Source: Hymenobacter sp. IS2118 (GTDB lineage Bacteria > Bacteroidota > Bacteroidia > Cytophagales > Hymenobacteraceae). Taken from it: a stretch of 64,000 nt of DNA. The stretch lies in NCBI RefSeq assembly GCF_000715495.1, contig NZ_JNLX01000047.1, positions 62,001 through 126,000 on the forward strand, in the 5' to 3' direction. The notes under the pieces are model-generated. The model saw only the letters and a program-made list of their open reading frames with translations. It was not told the origin of the DNA and did no database searches. Shown piece by piece: positions 24,241 to 33,587 of this stretch. Made by a program: the position numbers and the translations under genes. How positions within the stretch are numbered: the first letter of the stretch is position 1; each line of letters opens with the position of its first letter.

Positions 24241-26775
24241 CTAGCGAATTTGCTGGCCGATGATAAAGTGGAAGTGATTGGGGTCCTGCTTGGTGTTTGG
24301 CGCCGTGCCCACGGGTGGTATCACCGAGTCGAACCCGTGTCCGTAATCAAACCCTAGCAAACCGAATGCCGACATGAAAATCCGGGCGCCTACCCCAGCC
24401 GAGCGGTATAGCTTGTAGGGGTTGTAGTTGCGGTAGCTGTCGTACGAATTACCGGCTTCGGCAAATGCCAGCACGTAAACGGTAGCCGCCGGGTTGAGGC
24501 TGACTGGGTAGCGCATCTCCAACACGTATTTGTTGAAGGCAACGCCGCCCGCTTGCGCTACCCCATTAACCGTTTGCGCCGTAGGAATGGCAAAAGTGCT
24601 GTTGGGGTCGTCGTAGCCCCGTAGGCCCACAAATTCTGTTCCAGCCAGAAAGTTACCGGCTCCATTGAAGCCCAGACCCGCACCGCCCATCTTGAACCGC
24701 TCGAACGCCCCAAGTGCCACATTAGAGCTGTAGTTACCTAGGTAGCCAAAGTGGGCGCGTGTATTCAGCACCAGCTTGCCTACCACGGGGGTAAACCACG
24801 AAGCATCAAACATCCATTTATGGAATTCAATGTACTTGTTGGGGTCAATGTGGTCCGGATTCAGCAACGAGTAGGGAGGCGTCAGGTTCACACTGAGGCT
24901 CAGCGACGAACCCCGACGGGTGTAGGTTGGGTTATCGATGCTGTTACGAGCAAGAGTGGTATTAAAAGAAATATTGTTAAAAGTGCCCGTCGCAGCACCG
25001 GGAATCAGTGCGTAGTTCTGGGTCTGATACTGGCTGTATGACAGCGAGTTGCTGAGCGTAAAATAGTCATCTGGGACGCGCAGCTGCCGGCCCAGACCAA
25101 TTGTAGCGCTGCTTACCTTGATAAAGCTGCTGGTCGAGGCATCCAAGGCCTGGCCCGCCCGTTGAATACTGTGGTTGAGGCTAAAGGAGAACGAGTTCGG
25201 CCGCCGCCCGCCCAGCCAGGGCTCCGTGAACGACAGCGAATATGCCTGGTACTGCACGCCATTGGCCTGCACGTTCAAGGCCAGACGCTGGCCATCGCCC
25301 GAAGGCACCGGCGTCCAGTTGCGCAGCGTGCCCGCTTTGCGCAGCGAGAAGTTGTTGAAAACAAGTCCTACCGTGCCAATGAAGCCCGCAAAACCACCCC
25401 AGCCGCCCGAAAGCGTCACCTGGTCGGAAGGTTTTTCCTCCACCGTGTAGTTGATATCAACCGTGCCGTCAACGGGGTTAGGAATTGGGTTGATACCGAT
25501 TTTTTCCGGGTCGAAATAGCCCAGCGTGGCAATTTCCCGCTGCGAGCGAATCAGCAGCTCGCGGTTGAATTTGTCGCCTGGCAGCGTGCGCAGGGTGCGC
25601 CGCAACACATGGTCGCTGGTTTTGGTATTGCCCGAAATATTAATGTCTTTGATATGCGCCTGGACGCCTTCGCTCATGCGCATTTCGATGTCGATGGAGT
25701 CACCCTCAATCTTGGTTTCCACGGCCTCAATGGTGAAAAACAGGTAACCGTCGTTCAGGTATAACGAGGATATATCCTGGCCGGCCGGATTGTAATTCAG
25801 GCGTTTATCCAACGTTTCCTTGCTGTAGGGACTGCCAGGTTTAATACCCAACACGTTGGCCAACGTCTTATCGTCATAGAGGTAGTTTCCGTTCCAGGTG
25901 ATGTCGCGGAAATAATACTTGGGGCCTTCGTCTACTTTAATGCGTAGCGCAAGTCCTTCGCTGTCCCGCGTTAACGTATCCGATACGATGGTAGCGTCGC
26001 GATAGCCTTCGGCATTGTAGAAATCCAGCAGCGCCTTCTTGTCATCTTCGTACTCACTACGCTGGAACTTGCCAGCAGTCAGCAGTTTATACGGCTTTCG
26101 CTCTTTGGTTTTTTTGAATTTACCCTTCAGCTTGCGGTCCGAAAATGCTTGGTTGCCTTCGAATGCGATGTCATGAATCCGAACTTTCGAGCCTTTATCC
26201 ACATCAATACGCAAAGCCACGCTATTAGACAGCGACGAGTCCGCGACTTGCATCACGTTCACTTTGGCATCGAGGTAGCCTTTATTAACGAAGAACTTAC
26301 GCACCTGCGTTCTTGTATTATTCAACAGCGCATCGGTTACCACCTTGCCCCGAATCAGGGTTATTTTCTTGGTAAGGTCCTCAGTTTGGGCCTTCTTAAT
26401 TCCCGTAAAAGTGAATTTTGATAAGCGGGGACGCTCTTTCAGGTTGTAATCGAGGAAAATCTTGTTGCCTTCAATGCGGCCGATGCTTACGCTCACATCC
26501 CCCAAAATGCCCTGGGCCCACAGTTTGCGGATGGACTTTCCAATCTCCTCGCCCGGAATGCTGATGGCATCTCCTATCCGCAGACCCGTCAGACCAATCA
26601 GCGTATTGGGGTCCAGATAGCGGGCTCCACTCACCGTGATGCCTCCCAATTCGTACCGCTTGGGTTCGTCAGCTCCGCCCCCGGCCTGCTGAGCCAGCAC
26701 CGGCTGAACCAGTAAGCCGCCGAGCAGTACCAACACCAGCACACATCTCACAAAAAAATCACGCACAATAATCAT
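24241..26775 (-). CDS. bamA: Outer-membrane protein assembly factor BamA
   Basis: Omp85 insertase for outer-membrane beta-barrels, 844 residues. The signal peptide (VLVLVLLGGLLVQPVLAQQ) precedes five POTRA-like units (about 35-450), for example GSKVRIHDIAFEGNQAFSDRKL and AHIKDINISGNTKTSDHVLR. The C-terminal 16-strand barrel follows, including GGAGLGFNGAGNFLAGTEFV and the conserved GLRGYDD (the Omp85 RGY/F motif). It ends in QQIR rather than a terminal Phe. It is 9 bases downstream of uppS and followed by two skp genes, forming an envelope-biogenesis operon. Confidence 0.95.
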   Translation of the reverse strand: MIIVRDFFVRCVLVLVLLGGLLVQPVLAQQAGGGADEPKRYELGGITVSGARYLDPNTLIGLTGLRIGDAISIPGEEIGKSIRKLWAQGILGDVSVSIGRIEGNKIFLDYNLKERPRLSKFTFTGIKKAQTEDLTKKITLIRGKVVTDALLNNTRTQVRKFFVNKGYLDAKVNVMQVADSSLSNSVALRIDVDKGSKVRIHDIAFEGNQAFSDRKLKGKFKKTKERKPYKLLTAGKFQRSEYEDDKKALLDFYNAEGYRDATIVSDTLTRDSEGLALRIKVDEGPKYYFRDITWNGNYLYDDKTLANVLGIKPGSPYSKETLDKRLNYNPAGQDISSLYLNDGYLFFTIEAVETKIEGDSIDIEMRMSEGVQAHIKDINISGNTKTSDHVLRRTLRTLPGDKFNRELLIRSQREIATLGYFDPEKIGINPIPNPVDGTVDINYTVEEKPSDQVTLSGGWGGFAGFIGTVGLVFNNFSLRKAGTLRNWTPVPSGDGQRLALNVQANGVQYQAYSLSFTEPWLGGRRPNSFSFSLNHSIQRAGQALDASTSSFIKVSSATIGLGRQLRVPDDYFTLSNSLSYSQYQTQNYALIPGAATGTFNNISFNTTLARNSIDNPTYTRRGSSLSLSVNLTPPYSLLNPDHIDPNKYIEFHKWMFDASWFTPVVGKLVLNTRAHFGYLGNYSSNVALGAFERFKMGGAGLGFNGAGNFLAGTEFVGLRGYDDPNSTFAIPTAQTVNGVAQAGGVAFNKYVLEMRYPVSLNPAATVYVLAFAEAGNSYDSYRNYNPYKLYRSAGVGARIFMSAFGLLGFDYGHGFDSVIPPVGTAPNTKQDPNHFHFIIGQQIR

Positions 26776-26784
26776 TGCAAAAAT

Positions 26785-27531
26785 TTAAGATACAGTGAGT
26801 TGCTCACTGGTTTTGCCAAATCGCCGTTCCCGGGTTTGGTAGGCCCGAATGGCCTCCTGAAAGTGCTGCTTTCGGAAATCCGGCCACAACAAATCGGTGA
26901 TGTATAGTTCCGTATAAGCCAACTGCCAAAGCAAAAAGTTGCTAATGCGTTGCTCCCCACTGGTGCGAATGAGCAATTCCGGGTCCGGCATGCCAGCCGT
27001 CACCAAATAGCCTGCGACGGTTGCTTCGGTCACATTCGCCGGTTGGAGCTGGCCGCTGGCTACGTCGGCCGCCATTCGTTTAGCGGCTTGGGTCAGGTCC
27101 CAGCGTCCGCTATAGCTCAAGGCCAGCACTAAGGTCATGCGGTTGCCCGCTTTGGTTAGCTCCATAGACTCTGCCAGTTCCCGCCGGCAATTAGCTGGCA
27201 GGGTGCTGATATCGCCAATCGCCTCCAGCCGAATGCTGTTCTTGAGTAATGTGGCCGTTTCCTGCCGAATGGTATGCACCAGCAATTGCATCAGCGCCAT
27301 TACCTCAAGGGCCGGACGATTCCAGTTCTCAGTGGAAAAAGCATACAGCGTCAGGTACTGCACGCCGAGCTCGGCGGCCTCCTCTACCGTCTCACGCACG
27401 GCCGTGATGGCACTTTGGTGCCCGAACACACGCAAGCCGCCGCGCTGCTTAGCCCAGCGCCCATTACCATCCATGATAACAGCCACGTGGCGGGGAATAT
27501 TTTGAGTATCCATTTCGGCCTTGCCGGTCAT
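26785..27531 (-). CDS. uppS: Isoprenyl transferase (undecaprenyl diphosphate synthase)
   Basis: Makes undecaprenyl diphosphate, the lipid carrier for peptidoglycan and O-antigen. 248 residues. The catalytic Asp lies in VAVIMDGNGRWAKQRG; ENWNRP and the SGEQRISNFLLWQLAYTE and DLLWPDF motifs are all present. Two starts are possible: ATG at 27531 (MTGKAEMD) or 27513 (MDTQNIP). A TAACTTGC near-match to the -7 consensus lies upstream. It is immediately before bamA. Confidence 0.95.
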   Translation of the reverse strand: MTGKAEMDTQNIPRHVAVIMDGNGRWAKQRGGLRVFGHQSAITAVRETVEEAAELGVQYLTLYAFSTENWNRPALEVMALMQLLVHTIRQETATLLKNSIRLEAIGDISTLPANCRRELAESMELTKAGNRMTLVLALSYSGRWDLTQAAKRMAADVASGQLQPANVTEATVAGYLVTAGMPDPELLIRTSGEQRISNFLLWQLAYTELYITDLLWPDFRKQHFQEAIRAYQTRERRFGKTSEQLTVS

Positions 27532-27664
27532 CTTTGCGGTTTCGCTAAAAGAGGACGCAAGTTACGGAAATGGTTGCATTTAGCGGCCGCTTACTTCTCT
27601 TGGCAGTCCCAAGGCCGGGAATCGGACCTCACGTATCCAAATCACTTCACCAAAGTGCTAACGG

Positions 27665-28420
27665 CTACTTCAACAGCTCTTTATTGTCTTTGTAGTGGTC
27701 CGGACACAGAATCTTATAGAAGGTATAGGAGAGGCTTACCCCACTATAATAATACCAGTCCTGGGTATTGGGATTAACCAAAAGCGGGTCCTGGGTAGCC
27801 AAATGGTCGAGCTCGTCGGTAAAAGCTTTGCGTACCCCAGCTTCCAACCCCAGGTTGAGGTGCTTCGACAACGCATACTTAAAACCAACGCCCGCCGGAA
27901 TAGCAAACCCCAGCATCCCCCCGCTCCTGTCGAAACGCGGTGCCAGGTCCACGTTATTGGTAGTTGTGGTAGTGTTGGCGTAGAATGCCGCGACCCCCAC
28001 AAAAAGGTAAGGCGTGAAATGGACCTTGGCCTTGCGGAAGTGGTAATCCAGAAAGTTGTACTCCATCACAGCGGAAGCTTCCAGCAGGCCGCCTTTGGTA
28101 TTGGTTTGGCGGTAGCGTTGCAAGGGCGGCACCTGGCCATCTACTCCCACCACGTTGTCGTCGGCAGCGCGCAAAAAGCCCGCCGTGAGGCCCCCACGTA
28201 ATGTAATAGGTACTGAGATGTCCCTGCGGTAGAAGGCCGTGACCGCGGGCCGGTTGTTGTTGAACTGGTACTTGGGAGCGATTTCCCCCCGATAGTTAGT
28301 CGCGCCGATGCCAAGTCCAATTTCGCTGGTGGTTTGTGCGCTGGCGGTGGGGCAAAAAAACGCACTCCCCGCTTGCGTAAGGCAAACGAGGAGTGCGCTG
28401 TAAAAACCAAAATTTATCAT
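27665..28420 (-). CDS. PorG-like (DUF6089-type) outer-membrane beta-barrel protein, copy 2
   Basis: 251 residues. The signal peptide ends around TASAQ, followed by SEIGLGIGATNYRGEIAPKY, a start shared with the next gene and typical of the DUF6089/PorG family. Alternating-hydrophobic strands follow to the C-terminus (VSLSYTFYKILCP). In Porphyromonas, PorG is a T9SS outer-membrane component encoded next to uppS, bamA and skp. The same order here supports a T9SS role (family knowledge plus context). It is shorter than its upstream paralogue. Confidence 0.8.
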   Translation of the reverse strand: MINFGFYSALLVCLTQAGSAFFCPTASAQTTSEIGLGIGATNYRGEIAPKYQFNNNRPAVTAFYRRDISVPITLRGGLTAGFLRAADDNVVGVDGQVPPLQRYRQTNTKGGLLEASAVMEYNFLDYHFRKAKVHFTPYLFVGVAAFYANTTTTTNNVDLAPRFDRSGGMLGFAIPAGVGFKYALSKHLNLGLEAGVRKAFTDELDHLATQDPLLVNPNTQDWYYYSGVSLSYTFYKILCPDHYKDNKELLK

Positions 28421-28461
28421 CCAAACTGACTGTAAGGTAAGTAATCAGCCAGCAAGTTAGG

Positions 28462-29430
28462 CTAGCGGAATTTAGGGTTCTTGATGCGGGGCGTCAAGAT
28501 GTAGTTCAATGTGACCCCGGTAACGATGTACCAGTCGGTTCTATTGCGCTTGTCGCCACGAATTTCGCCGGGTGTATCAAAACCACGGAATTCTATGGTA
28601 CGGTCACGAGTCAGGCCGCCACCATCAGAGAAAATACCGCCCGCAGGCGTCAATCCAGAAGATGCTTGTGGGTTACCACCGCCAAAATACGCTTGTGCTG
28701 CCGTTGTGAAACTACCTTTAGGAGCGTACTTGCCTCCTACATCATCCAAATAGTCGGTGAAGGTCTTGCGCCAGCCAATCTCCAGGCTTGCGTCAAAGTT
28801 GCGATTGATACGGTACCGGATGCCACCACCGAATGGAATCGCAAACTGGGTTTTGCTATAAGCCTTTTCCTGGCCTTCGGTTCTCAAGTCAGCAAGTGAA
28901 ACGTAAGTACCAGGCCGCAGGCCAGCGGGCGCAGTATCGCCAACTTTACCTTTGGGGTTACTATAGAAGCCGGCTACCCCAGCGAAGACATACGGCACAA
29001 AGTCCGGGCGCTTCAGGTAATTATTGCGGTTTTCAATCAGGTCAAAAATTGCAACTGCCGACGCCTCTGCCATATCATTCCGGAAGCTCATGTTCCGGTT
29101 GTAGCGGAAGCGGGCATCGGGGTCGTTCTTATCTGCAGCCAATGCATCGTCGCCCGAAATACGGCCGTACGAAAGAGCAAACCGGCCGGAAAGACGTGGA
29201 TAGAAGCGACGGGTAATGGATACCCCCGCACCAACGCGCGTTGCACCGAAGCGGAAGCTGGCAAAGTTAGTAACCGGAGTTACGTCCCCGAAATAATTCA
29301 AAGCATTCAGGCTAAAGCCCACTGAGTTGTATTGTTTCCGCTTACTAAATTGCTGGGCTTCTGCGTCTGGGGTAGCCACAAGGGCTAGTCCGAGCGCGAA
29401 GGCCGTAGAATAGGTGAAAATATTTTTCAT
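28462..29430 (-). CDS. PorG-like (DUF6089-type) outer-membrane beta-barrel protein, copy 1
   Basis: 322 residues. The signal peptide YSTAFALGLALVATPDAEAQ is followed by KQYNSVGFSLNALNYFGDVTP and many amphipathic strands, including FVPYVFAGVAGFYSNPKG and YIVTGVTLNYILTPRIKNP at the C-terminus. Homologous to the next gene (compare FTPYLFVGVAAFYANTT). It is probably an eight-strand barrel related to PorG of the T9SS. A TACTTTTG -7 box lies about 75 bases upstream. The tandem duplication leaves open which copy serves the T9SS. Confidence 0.82.
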   Translation of the reverse strand: MKNIFTYSTAFALGLALVATPDAEAQQFSKRKQYNSVGFSLNALNYFGDVTPVTNFASFRFGATRVGAGVSITRRFYPRLSGRFALSYGRISGDDALAADKNDPDARFRYNRNMSFRNDMAEASAVAIFDLIENRNNYLKRPDFVPYVFAGVAGFYSNPKGKVGDTAPAGLRPGTYVSLADLRTEGQEKAYSKTQFAIPFGGGIRYRINRNFDASLEIGWRKTFTDYLDDVGGKYAPKGSFTTAAQAYFGGGNPQASSGLTPAGGIFSDGGGLTRDRTIEFRGFDTPGEIRGDKRNRTDWYIVTGVTLNYILTPRIKNPKFR

Positions 29431-29504
29431 AAGGCAGCAAAAATGATGAGGCGATGTTCAGGCGTATAGGGGCAGCACAGAAAGTGCGCAGTTTCAGACA
29501 GTGA

Positions 29505-29512
29505 CAAAAGTA
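29505..29512 (-). promoter_or_regulatory. Putative -7 box (TACTTTTG) for the PorG-like pair
   Basis: A perfect TAnnTTTG match on the minus strand about 75 bases upstream of the gene ending at 28462, in an otherwise non-coding stretch. Confidence 0.5.
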
Positions 29513-29569
29513 GTGGTTATTGGGAACTTAAAAAACTTTCGGGTATATTTTCAACAAGAAATAGTCTGG

Positions 29570-30463
29570 TTACGGCTGAATACCAGTTGGGTTTCGCCGG
29601 TCAAGGCCCCAATTCAGCTTACTTCGTAACGTACTAAGAAAGTTTACGTGATTGAGCTTAACGAGTCGGGCATTGAAGGTTTCGCGGCGTACCGCAATCT
29701 GGACGGAAGCTTCTACGGGCATGGAGCGCGAGTCTAGCGCCAGCATAAAACTGGTACTACGCCCTTCTATTTCGAAGGAAATCACACTTTGGTCGGACAC
29801 AACCAACGGGCGCACGTTCAGATTGTGGGGGCATACGGGCGCAATGATAAAATTGTTGGTTTGGGGCAGCATCACCGGGCCGCCGCAGCTGAGCGAATAC
29901 CCCGTGGACCCCGTTGGAGTAGCCACTATCAGCCCATCGGCCCAATAAGAATTGAGGTATTCACCGTCGATGTACGTGTGCACGACAATCATGGACGACG
30001 TATCGCGCTTGAGGACGCTGAACTCGTTGAGCCCGAAGTTGAGGCTACCGAATACGTCGGGGTCGGTGTCGACGCGAATCAGGCTGCGTTCCTCGATGTT
30101 GAAATGGCCCTTATATAAGGAGTCGATGGCCTGGGCAATGCGGTCGGGGGTGATGGTGGCCAGGAAGCCAAGCCGGCCGGTATGAATGCCTAAAATCGGG
30201 ATTTGCAGGCTACCAACGTAGGTTACGGTGTCGAGCAAGGTGCCATCGCCGCCGATGCTGAAGACGAACTGCACGCCACGCAAGGAGTCGCCACGGCGGA
30301 ATTCGGTGGTTCCCTCGGGTAGACGAATGCGGTTGTTGAGGAAGGTTCGGAAAGCCTCGCCGATGCGCACTTCGGCCCGCCGGGCGGCGAGGTCATCGAA
30401 TAATGCCTGAATGGCCGGGGCGGCCTCATCGTCAAAGGGCTTGCCAAGAATGGCTATTTTCAT
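29570..30463 (-). CDS. nadK: NAD kinase
   Basis: Phosphorylates NAD to NADP; cytoplasmic. The 297 residues begin MKIAILGKPFDD at ATG 30463; an ATG at 30490 would add nine residues with no family match. The GGDGTLLDTV motif (71-80) and the downstream NEFSV and ATPTGSTGYSLSCGGPV motifs are present, all diagnostic. It lies between the PorG-like genes and a CBS-domain protein; NAD kinase with a CBS protein near uppS-bamA is a common Bacteroidota neighbourhood. Confidence 0.96.
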   Translation of the reverse strand: MKIAILGKPFDDEAAPAIQALFDDLAARRAEVRIGEAFRTFLNNRIRLPEGTTEFRRGDSLRGVQFVFSIGGDGTLLDTVTYVGSLQIPILGIHTGRLGFLATITPDRIAQAIDSLYKGHFNIEERSLIRVDTDPDVFGSLNFGLNEFSVLKRDTSSMIVVHTYIDGEYLNSYWADGLIVATPTGSTGYSLSCGGPVMLPQTNNFIIAPVCPHNLNVRPLVVSDQSVISFEIEGRSTSFMLALDSRSMPVEASVQIAVRRETFNARLVKLNHVNFLSTLRSKLNWGLDRRNPTGIQP

Positions 30464-30542
30464 GCGGAATGGGGCAAACAGCTTGCGCAACCGGAGCGCG
30501 GCTACGTAACAAATTAATAACCGGATGAGCCCGTTGAAGTAG

Positions 30543-31991
30543 TTAAATCGGGAAATCCGTGCGGAAAAAGTACCCCGTCTGGCCTAGGCCATTCAAGGTA
30601 TACTCAGCCGTGAATACCCGGTCGTAGTACGTAACCAGATGCAACCCGAGGCCAACTGCCCGCAGCAATTGATTGGGAAGGCGGTTTTGGGGCAGCACAG
30701 CGCCAGCAGCTACGTAGCCGGCATCGGCAAAGATATTGAGATAGAGAGCTAATGGAATGGTATTGATTTTATCGTTGCCGAGGGCCTTAATCCTAATTGA
30801 GGCGGGGCGAAGCAACTGGTAGGACACGCCTTGCTGAACCAATCCGTAGTGACGACCATCAATTACGTACTCATCGTAGCCCCGCACCAGGTCCTCGTAG
30901 CCCAGGGCCCGGGTATCGGCGTAGGCCAGGCGGCGGGCCAGGCGGGCCTGACCGCTCAGACCCGCCGCATAGTAAAATCCTCGTCCTAGCGCAATGTACC
31001 GTGCATACTTCAGGCGCAGCGTTGTGATGTCGGGCGTGGTTTCGTCCAGAAACATGCGGTGCGTGAGCCGGGCCTGGGCATATTGTCCGGTGAGTGGGTA
31101 CGCAAACGTGTTGCGTTTATTATTTGTACTGGTCAGCGTGAGGTCCAGAAATTCGCGCTGGATGCGGCCGAGGTAGTAGTTAGGATTGTAATAATTGGTG
31201 GAATCATTGATGCGCTCGCGGTGATAAGACGCATCGAGCGCGGTGAGGAACTGCACGGTATGGCGGAGGCGGAGCCCCGCCGTGGCATAAAACCGTTGGA
31301 TGGGAAAGCCCGCATCGGCCTGCAGGGGCACCAGCTGGTCGGCCTGGGTTTTGTAATCCACCGTTCGACTTTGGGAGAAGGAGAAGCCCGCGCCCAGTCC
31401 AAGCCGACGGTACGTGCCCAAGCCGGGCGCCTCGTAAAACAGCTCGTACTTGCGGTTGAATCCCAACTGGAGGTTGGCTAGCACTTGCTCGTTGCGGCCC
31501 CGGAAATTGTATTGGCTGAGGTGAATGCCGTAATCGATGCGGCGCCAGCGGTCCGGCCGCTCGCTCCAGGCGCGCAGGTTGCGGTCGGCCAAGGACAGAA
31601 TAGGCACCGGGAATGTGTACCAGCGCTCCTGCACGCCAAATACGACGAGGAGCCCGCCGTTGCCGCAGCTGGCCTGCACCACCACCGAGTGGAACAACTG
31701 GAGGTTGAACAAGCGGCGGCGGTTGGCTTCGAGCCGGGCGGACAGGTCGGCCAGAGCCAGGGTATCGCCTTCACGAAAGTCCAGCTCCGCGCGCAGAATA
31801 CGCTCTTTGGTTACCGAATTTCCCGCAAACAGGATGGTGGTCACTGCCGCCCGCCGCACCCCAGGGCACGGCACCACGCGCACCAGCGTATCGACGGGAG
31901 CCAGCGAACGGGGCAACGTATCGGCTGGTTGGCTGAGGCCCAGCCCGATGCCGGCCACCAGCGCACGCAACGTCAGAAGTACCCCTACCAC
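30543..31991 (-). CDS. Omp85-type outer-membrane protein with one POTRA-like domain
   Basis: 482 residues. An N-terminal signal (VLLTLRALVAGIGLGLSQPA) precedes one POTRA-like module (VTTILFAGNSVTKERILRAE to VVFGVQERW, about 48-125). The rest is a beta-barrel region related to BamA/TamA (NFRGRNEQVLANLQLGFNRK, YFRTDFPI end). It is much shorter than BamA and lacks multiple POTRAs. It is probably a lipid- or protein-translocating Omp85 relative; its substrate is unknown. It lies 6 bases downstream of the CBS gene and is probably co-transcribed. Confidence 0.82.
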   Translation of the reverse strand: MVGVLLTLRALVAGIGLGLSQPADTLPRSLAPVDTLVRVVPCPGVRRAAVTTILFAGNSVTKERILRAELDFREGDTLALADLSARLEANRRRLFNLQLFHSVVVQASCGNGGLLVVFGVQERWYTFPVPILSLADRNLRAWSERPDRWRRIDYGIHLSQYNFRGRNEQVLANLQLGFNRKYELFYEAPGLGTYRRLGLGAGFSFSQSRTVDYKTQADQLVPLQADAGFPIQRFYATAGLRLRHTVQFLTALDASYHRERINDSTNYYNPNYYLGRIQREFLDLTLTSTNNKRNTFAYPLTGQYAQARLTHRMFLDETTPDITTLRLKYARYIALGRGFYYAAGLSGQARLARRLAYADTRALGYEDLVRGYDEYVIDGRHYGLVQQGVSYQLLRPASIRIKALGNDKINTIPLALYLNIFADAGYVAAGAVLPQNRLPNQLLRAVGLGLHLVTYYDRVFTAEYTLNGLGQTGYFFRTDFPI

Positions 31992-31997
31992 CCGGCT

Positions 31998-32672
31998 TTA
32001 CACATTCAGGTACCGCAGGAGGGCGTCGTAGCGCTCCTGCTCGTCTTCGGTGGTCACAGCATTGCCGTTGAATTGCGCAGTTACCACGTAACCGAACCGC
32101 TCCAGCGTGGCGATAATACGCGCCAGATTATCGGTGTTAAGCTTGATAGTGAGCCGGATGCGGTAGGGGTCCACTTCGTCCTGCGCCACCAGAGCACTGA
32201 CGATTTTAGCATTATTCTCCTCCACATAGCGGCTGATTTGGGTCAGGGAATAATCCCGCTCCTCCATGCTGAGTACGATGATGCCACCCTGACCACCAGC
32301 CGGCTGCTGCCCAAACGCGGCTAGTGCGTCGGCAATGGTGACCACGCCCGCGTACTCGTGGCGCTCATCGACGACTGGCACGAGTTGGATTTTATTTTCA
32401 ATCGCCAGCTCCATCACCCGATAAAAGTGCTGGTCGGGGCGGACGAAAGCATCGGCATAGCCCAATGGCAGCTCCGAGAGGAGCCGTTCGGGGTCGTCAA
32501 AATCGGCCAGGTCGGCTTCGGTGACGAGGCCCCGGTAAACCCGGTTGTCGAGCACGGGCAGTTGGGCCACGTGAAACTCATCGAGCCAGCGCGCTGCTTT
32601 GCCCGCCGAATCGGTGCCCTTCAAAGGCGGAATCATTTCGTTGAGTAAGTCTTCGGCGAGCAAGGCGGGCAT
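31998..32672 (-). CDS. CBS-pair protein with C-terminal ACT-like domain
   Basis: 224 residues. The first CBS unit (about 8-60: AARWLDEFHVAQLPVLDNRV) and the second (72-125: IENKIQLVPVVDERHEYAG) form a Bateman module that binds adenine nucleotides. The C-terminal 80 residues (GIIVLSMEERDYSLTQISR, IRLTIKLNTDNLARIIATLE) have the beta-alpha-beta pattern of an ACT domain. No enzymatic domain is attached, so it is a sensor or regulator. It is upstream of the Omp85-type and nadK genes on the same strand. Confidence 0.88.
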   Translation of the reverse strand: MPALLAEDLLNEMIPPLKGTDSAGKAARWLDEFHVAQLPVLDNRVYRGLVTEADLADFDDPERLLSELPLGYADAFVRPDQHFYRVMELAIENKIQLVPVVDERHEYAGVVTIADALAAFGQQPAGGQGGIIVLSMEERDYSLTQISRYVEENNAKIVSALVAQDEVDPYRIRLTIKLNTDNLARIIATLERFGYVVTAQFNGNAVTTEDEQERYDALLRYLNV

Positions 32673-32804
32673 ATGCTGAGTAGTTATGAACGTCGGAGAA
32701 ATAGCTAATATCTTACTGGAAAGAATTATAGAGAAATAGCGTGGCCAGCGGAAGCTACGCCAACGCAGAGAGCAACAATTGAGCCGGCAAAAGGATAGCA
32801 GCCT

Positions 32805-33587
32805 TTAAGCTACTGCGACGGGGACGGTTTCGGTGGTACGCAAAAACCGGCGCAGGTAGGCATTGAAGCCGGCAGGACGCTCCATCATGGGCGCGTGGCA
32901 GCAGTGGTCGAGAAAGCGCAGCTCGGCGTGGGGCAGCAACCGGGCAAACTCGTGGGCCACGGGCGGCGGGGTGATGGTGTCGTTCAGGCCCCAAACCAGC
33001 AGCGTCGGCACGGTGATTTTGGTGAGCTCTTTGCTCAGGTTATGCCGTTGGGCCGAACGGGCAATGGCAATGATACGCAGGCACTTGGAGTTGGAATTGG
33101 TAACGTTGAATACTTCATCAACCAGCTCCCGGGTGGCCACCTTGGGGTCGTAGAACGTGAAGCCCACCCGCTCTTCCACATAGGCGTAGTTGCCGCGCTT
33201 GGGAAACGATGCGCCCATGCTGTTTTCGAAGAGGCCGCTGCTGCCCGTGAGCACCAGCCGGCTCACGCGTTCGGCATTTTTGAGGGTGTAGACTAGGGCC
33301 ACATGACCGCCCAACGAATTGCCCAGCACCGTGAAATCAGCGGGCAAGCCCAACGCGGCCACAAAACCTTCGACGTAGGCCACCAGGCCGGGTACACCGG
33401 CCTGCGACAAGGGCATGTCGTAAATAGGCAATAGGGGAATGATGACCCGGTAATCGGGCGCGAACTCTTCCACCACATCCTCCCAGTTGCTCAGGGCCCC
33501 AAACAGGCCGTGCAGCAGCAGCAGTACCGGGCCGCGGCCTTCGTCTACAAACTCATACCCTTGCTGATGCTGGCGGCGCAATTCCAT
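32805..33587 (-). CDS. Alpha/beta-hydrolase
   Basis: 260 residues from the ATG at 33587 (MELRRQHQQG); an ATG at 33602 would add five residues. Oxyanion segment LLLHGLFGALSNW (about 23-35), nucleophile S91 in VLGNSLGGHVAL, acid Asp in VWGLNDTITPP and His in RFLDHCCHAPMME form the triad. The substrate is unknown. It overlaps the 3' end of the pabA/trpG gene by 35 bases, so translational coupling is likely. Confidence 0.88.
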   Translation of the reverse strand: MELRRQHQQGYEFVDEGRGPVLLLLHGLFGALSNWEDVVEEFAPDYRVIIPLLPIYDMPLSQAGVPGLVAYVEGFVAALGLPADFTVLGNSLGGHVALVYTLKNAERVSRLVLTGSSGLFENSMGASFPKRGNYAYVEERVGFTFYDPKVATRELVDEVFNVTNSNSKCLRIIAIARSAQRHNLSKELTKITVPTLLVWGLNDTITPPPVAHEFARLLPHAELRFLDHCCHAPMMERPAGFNAYLRRFLRTTETVPVAVA

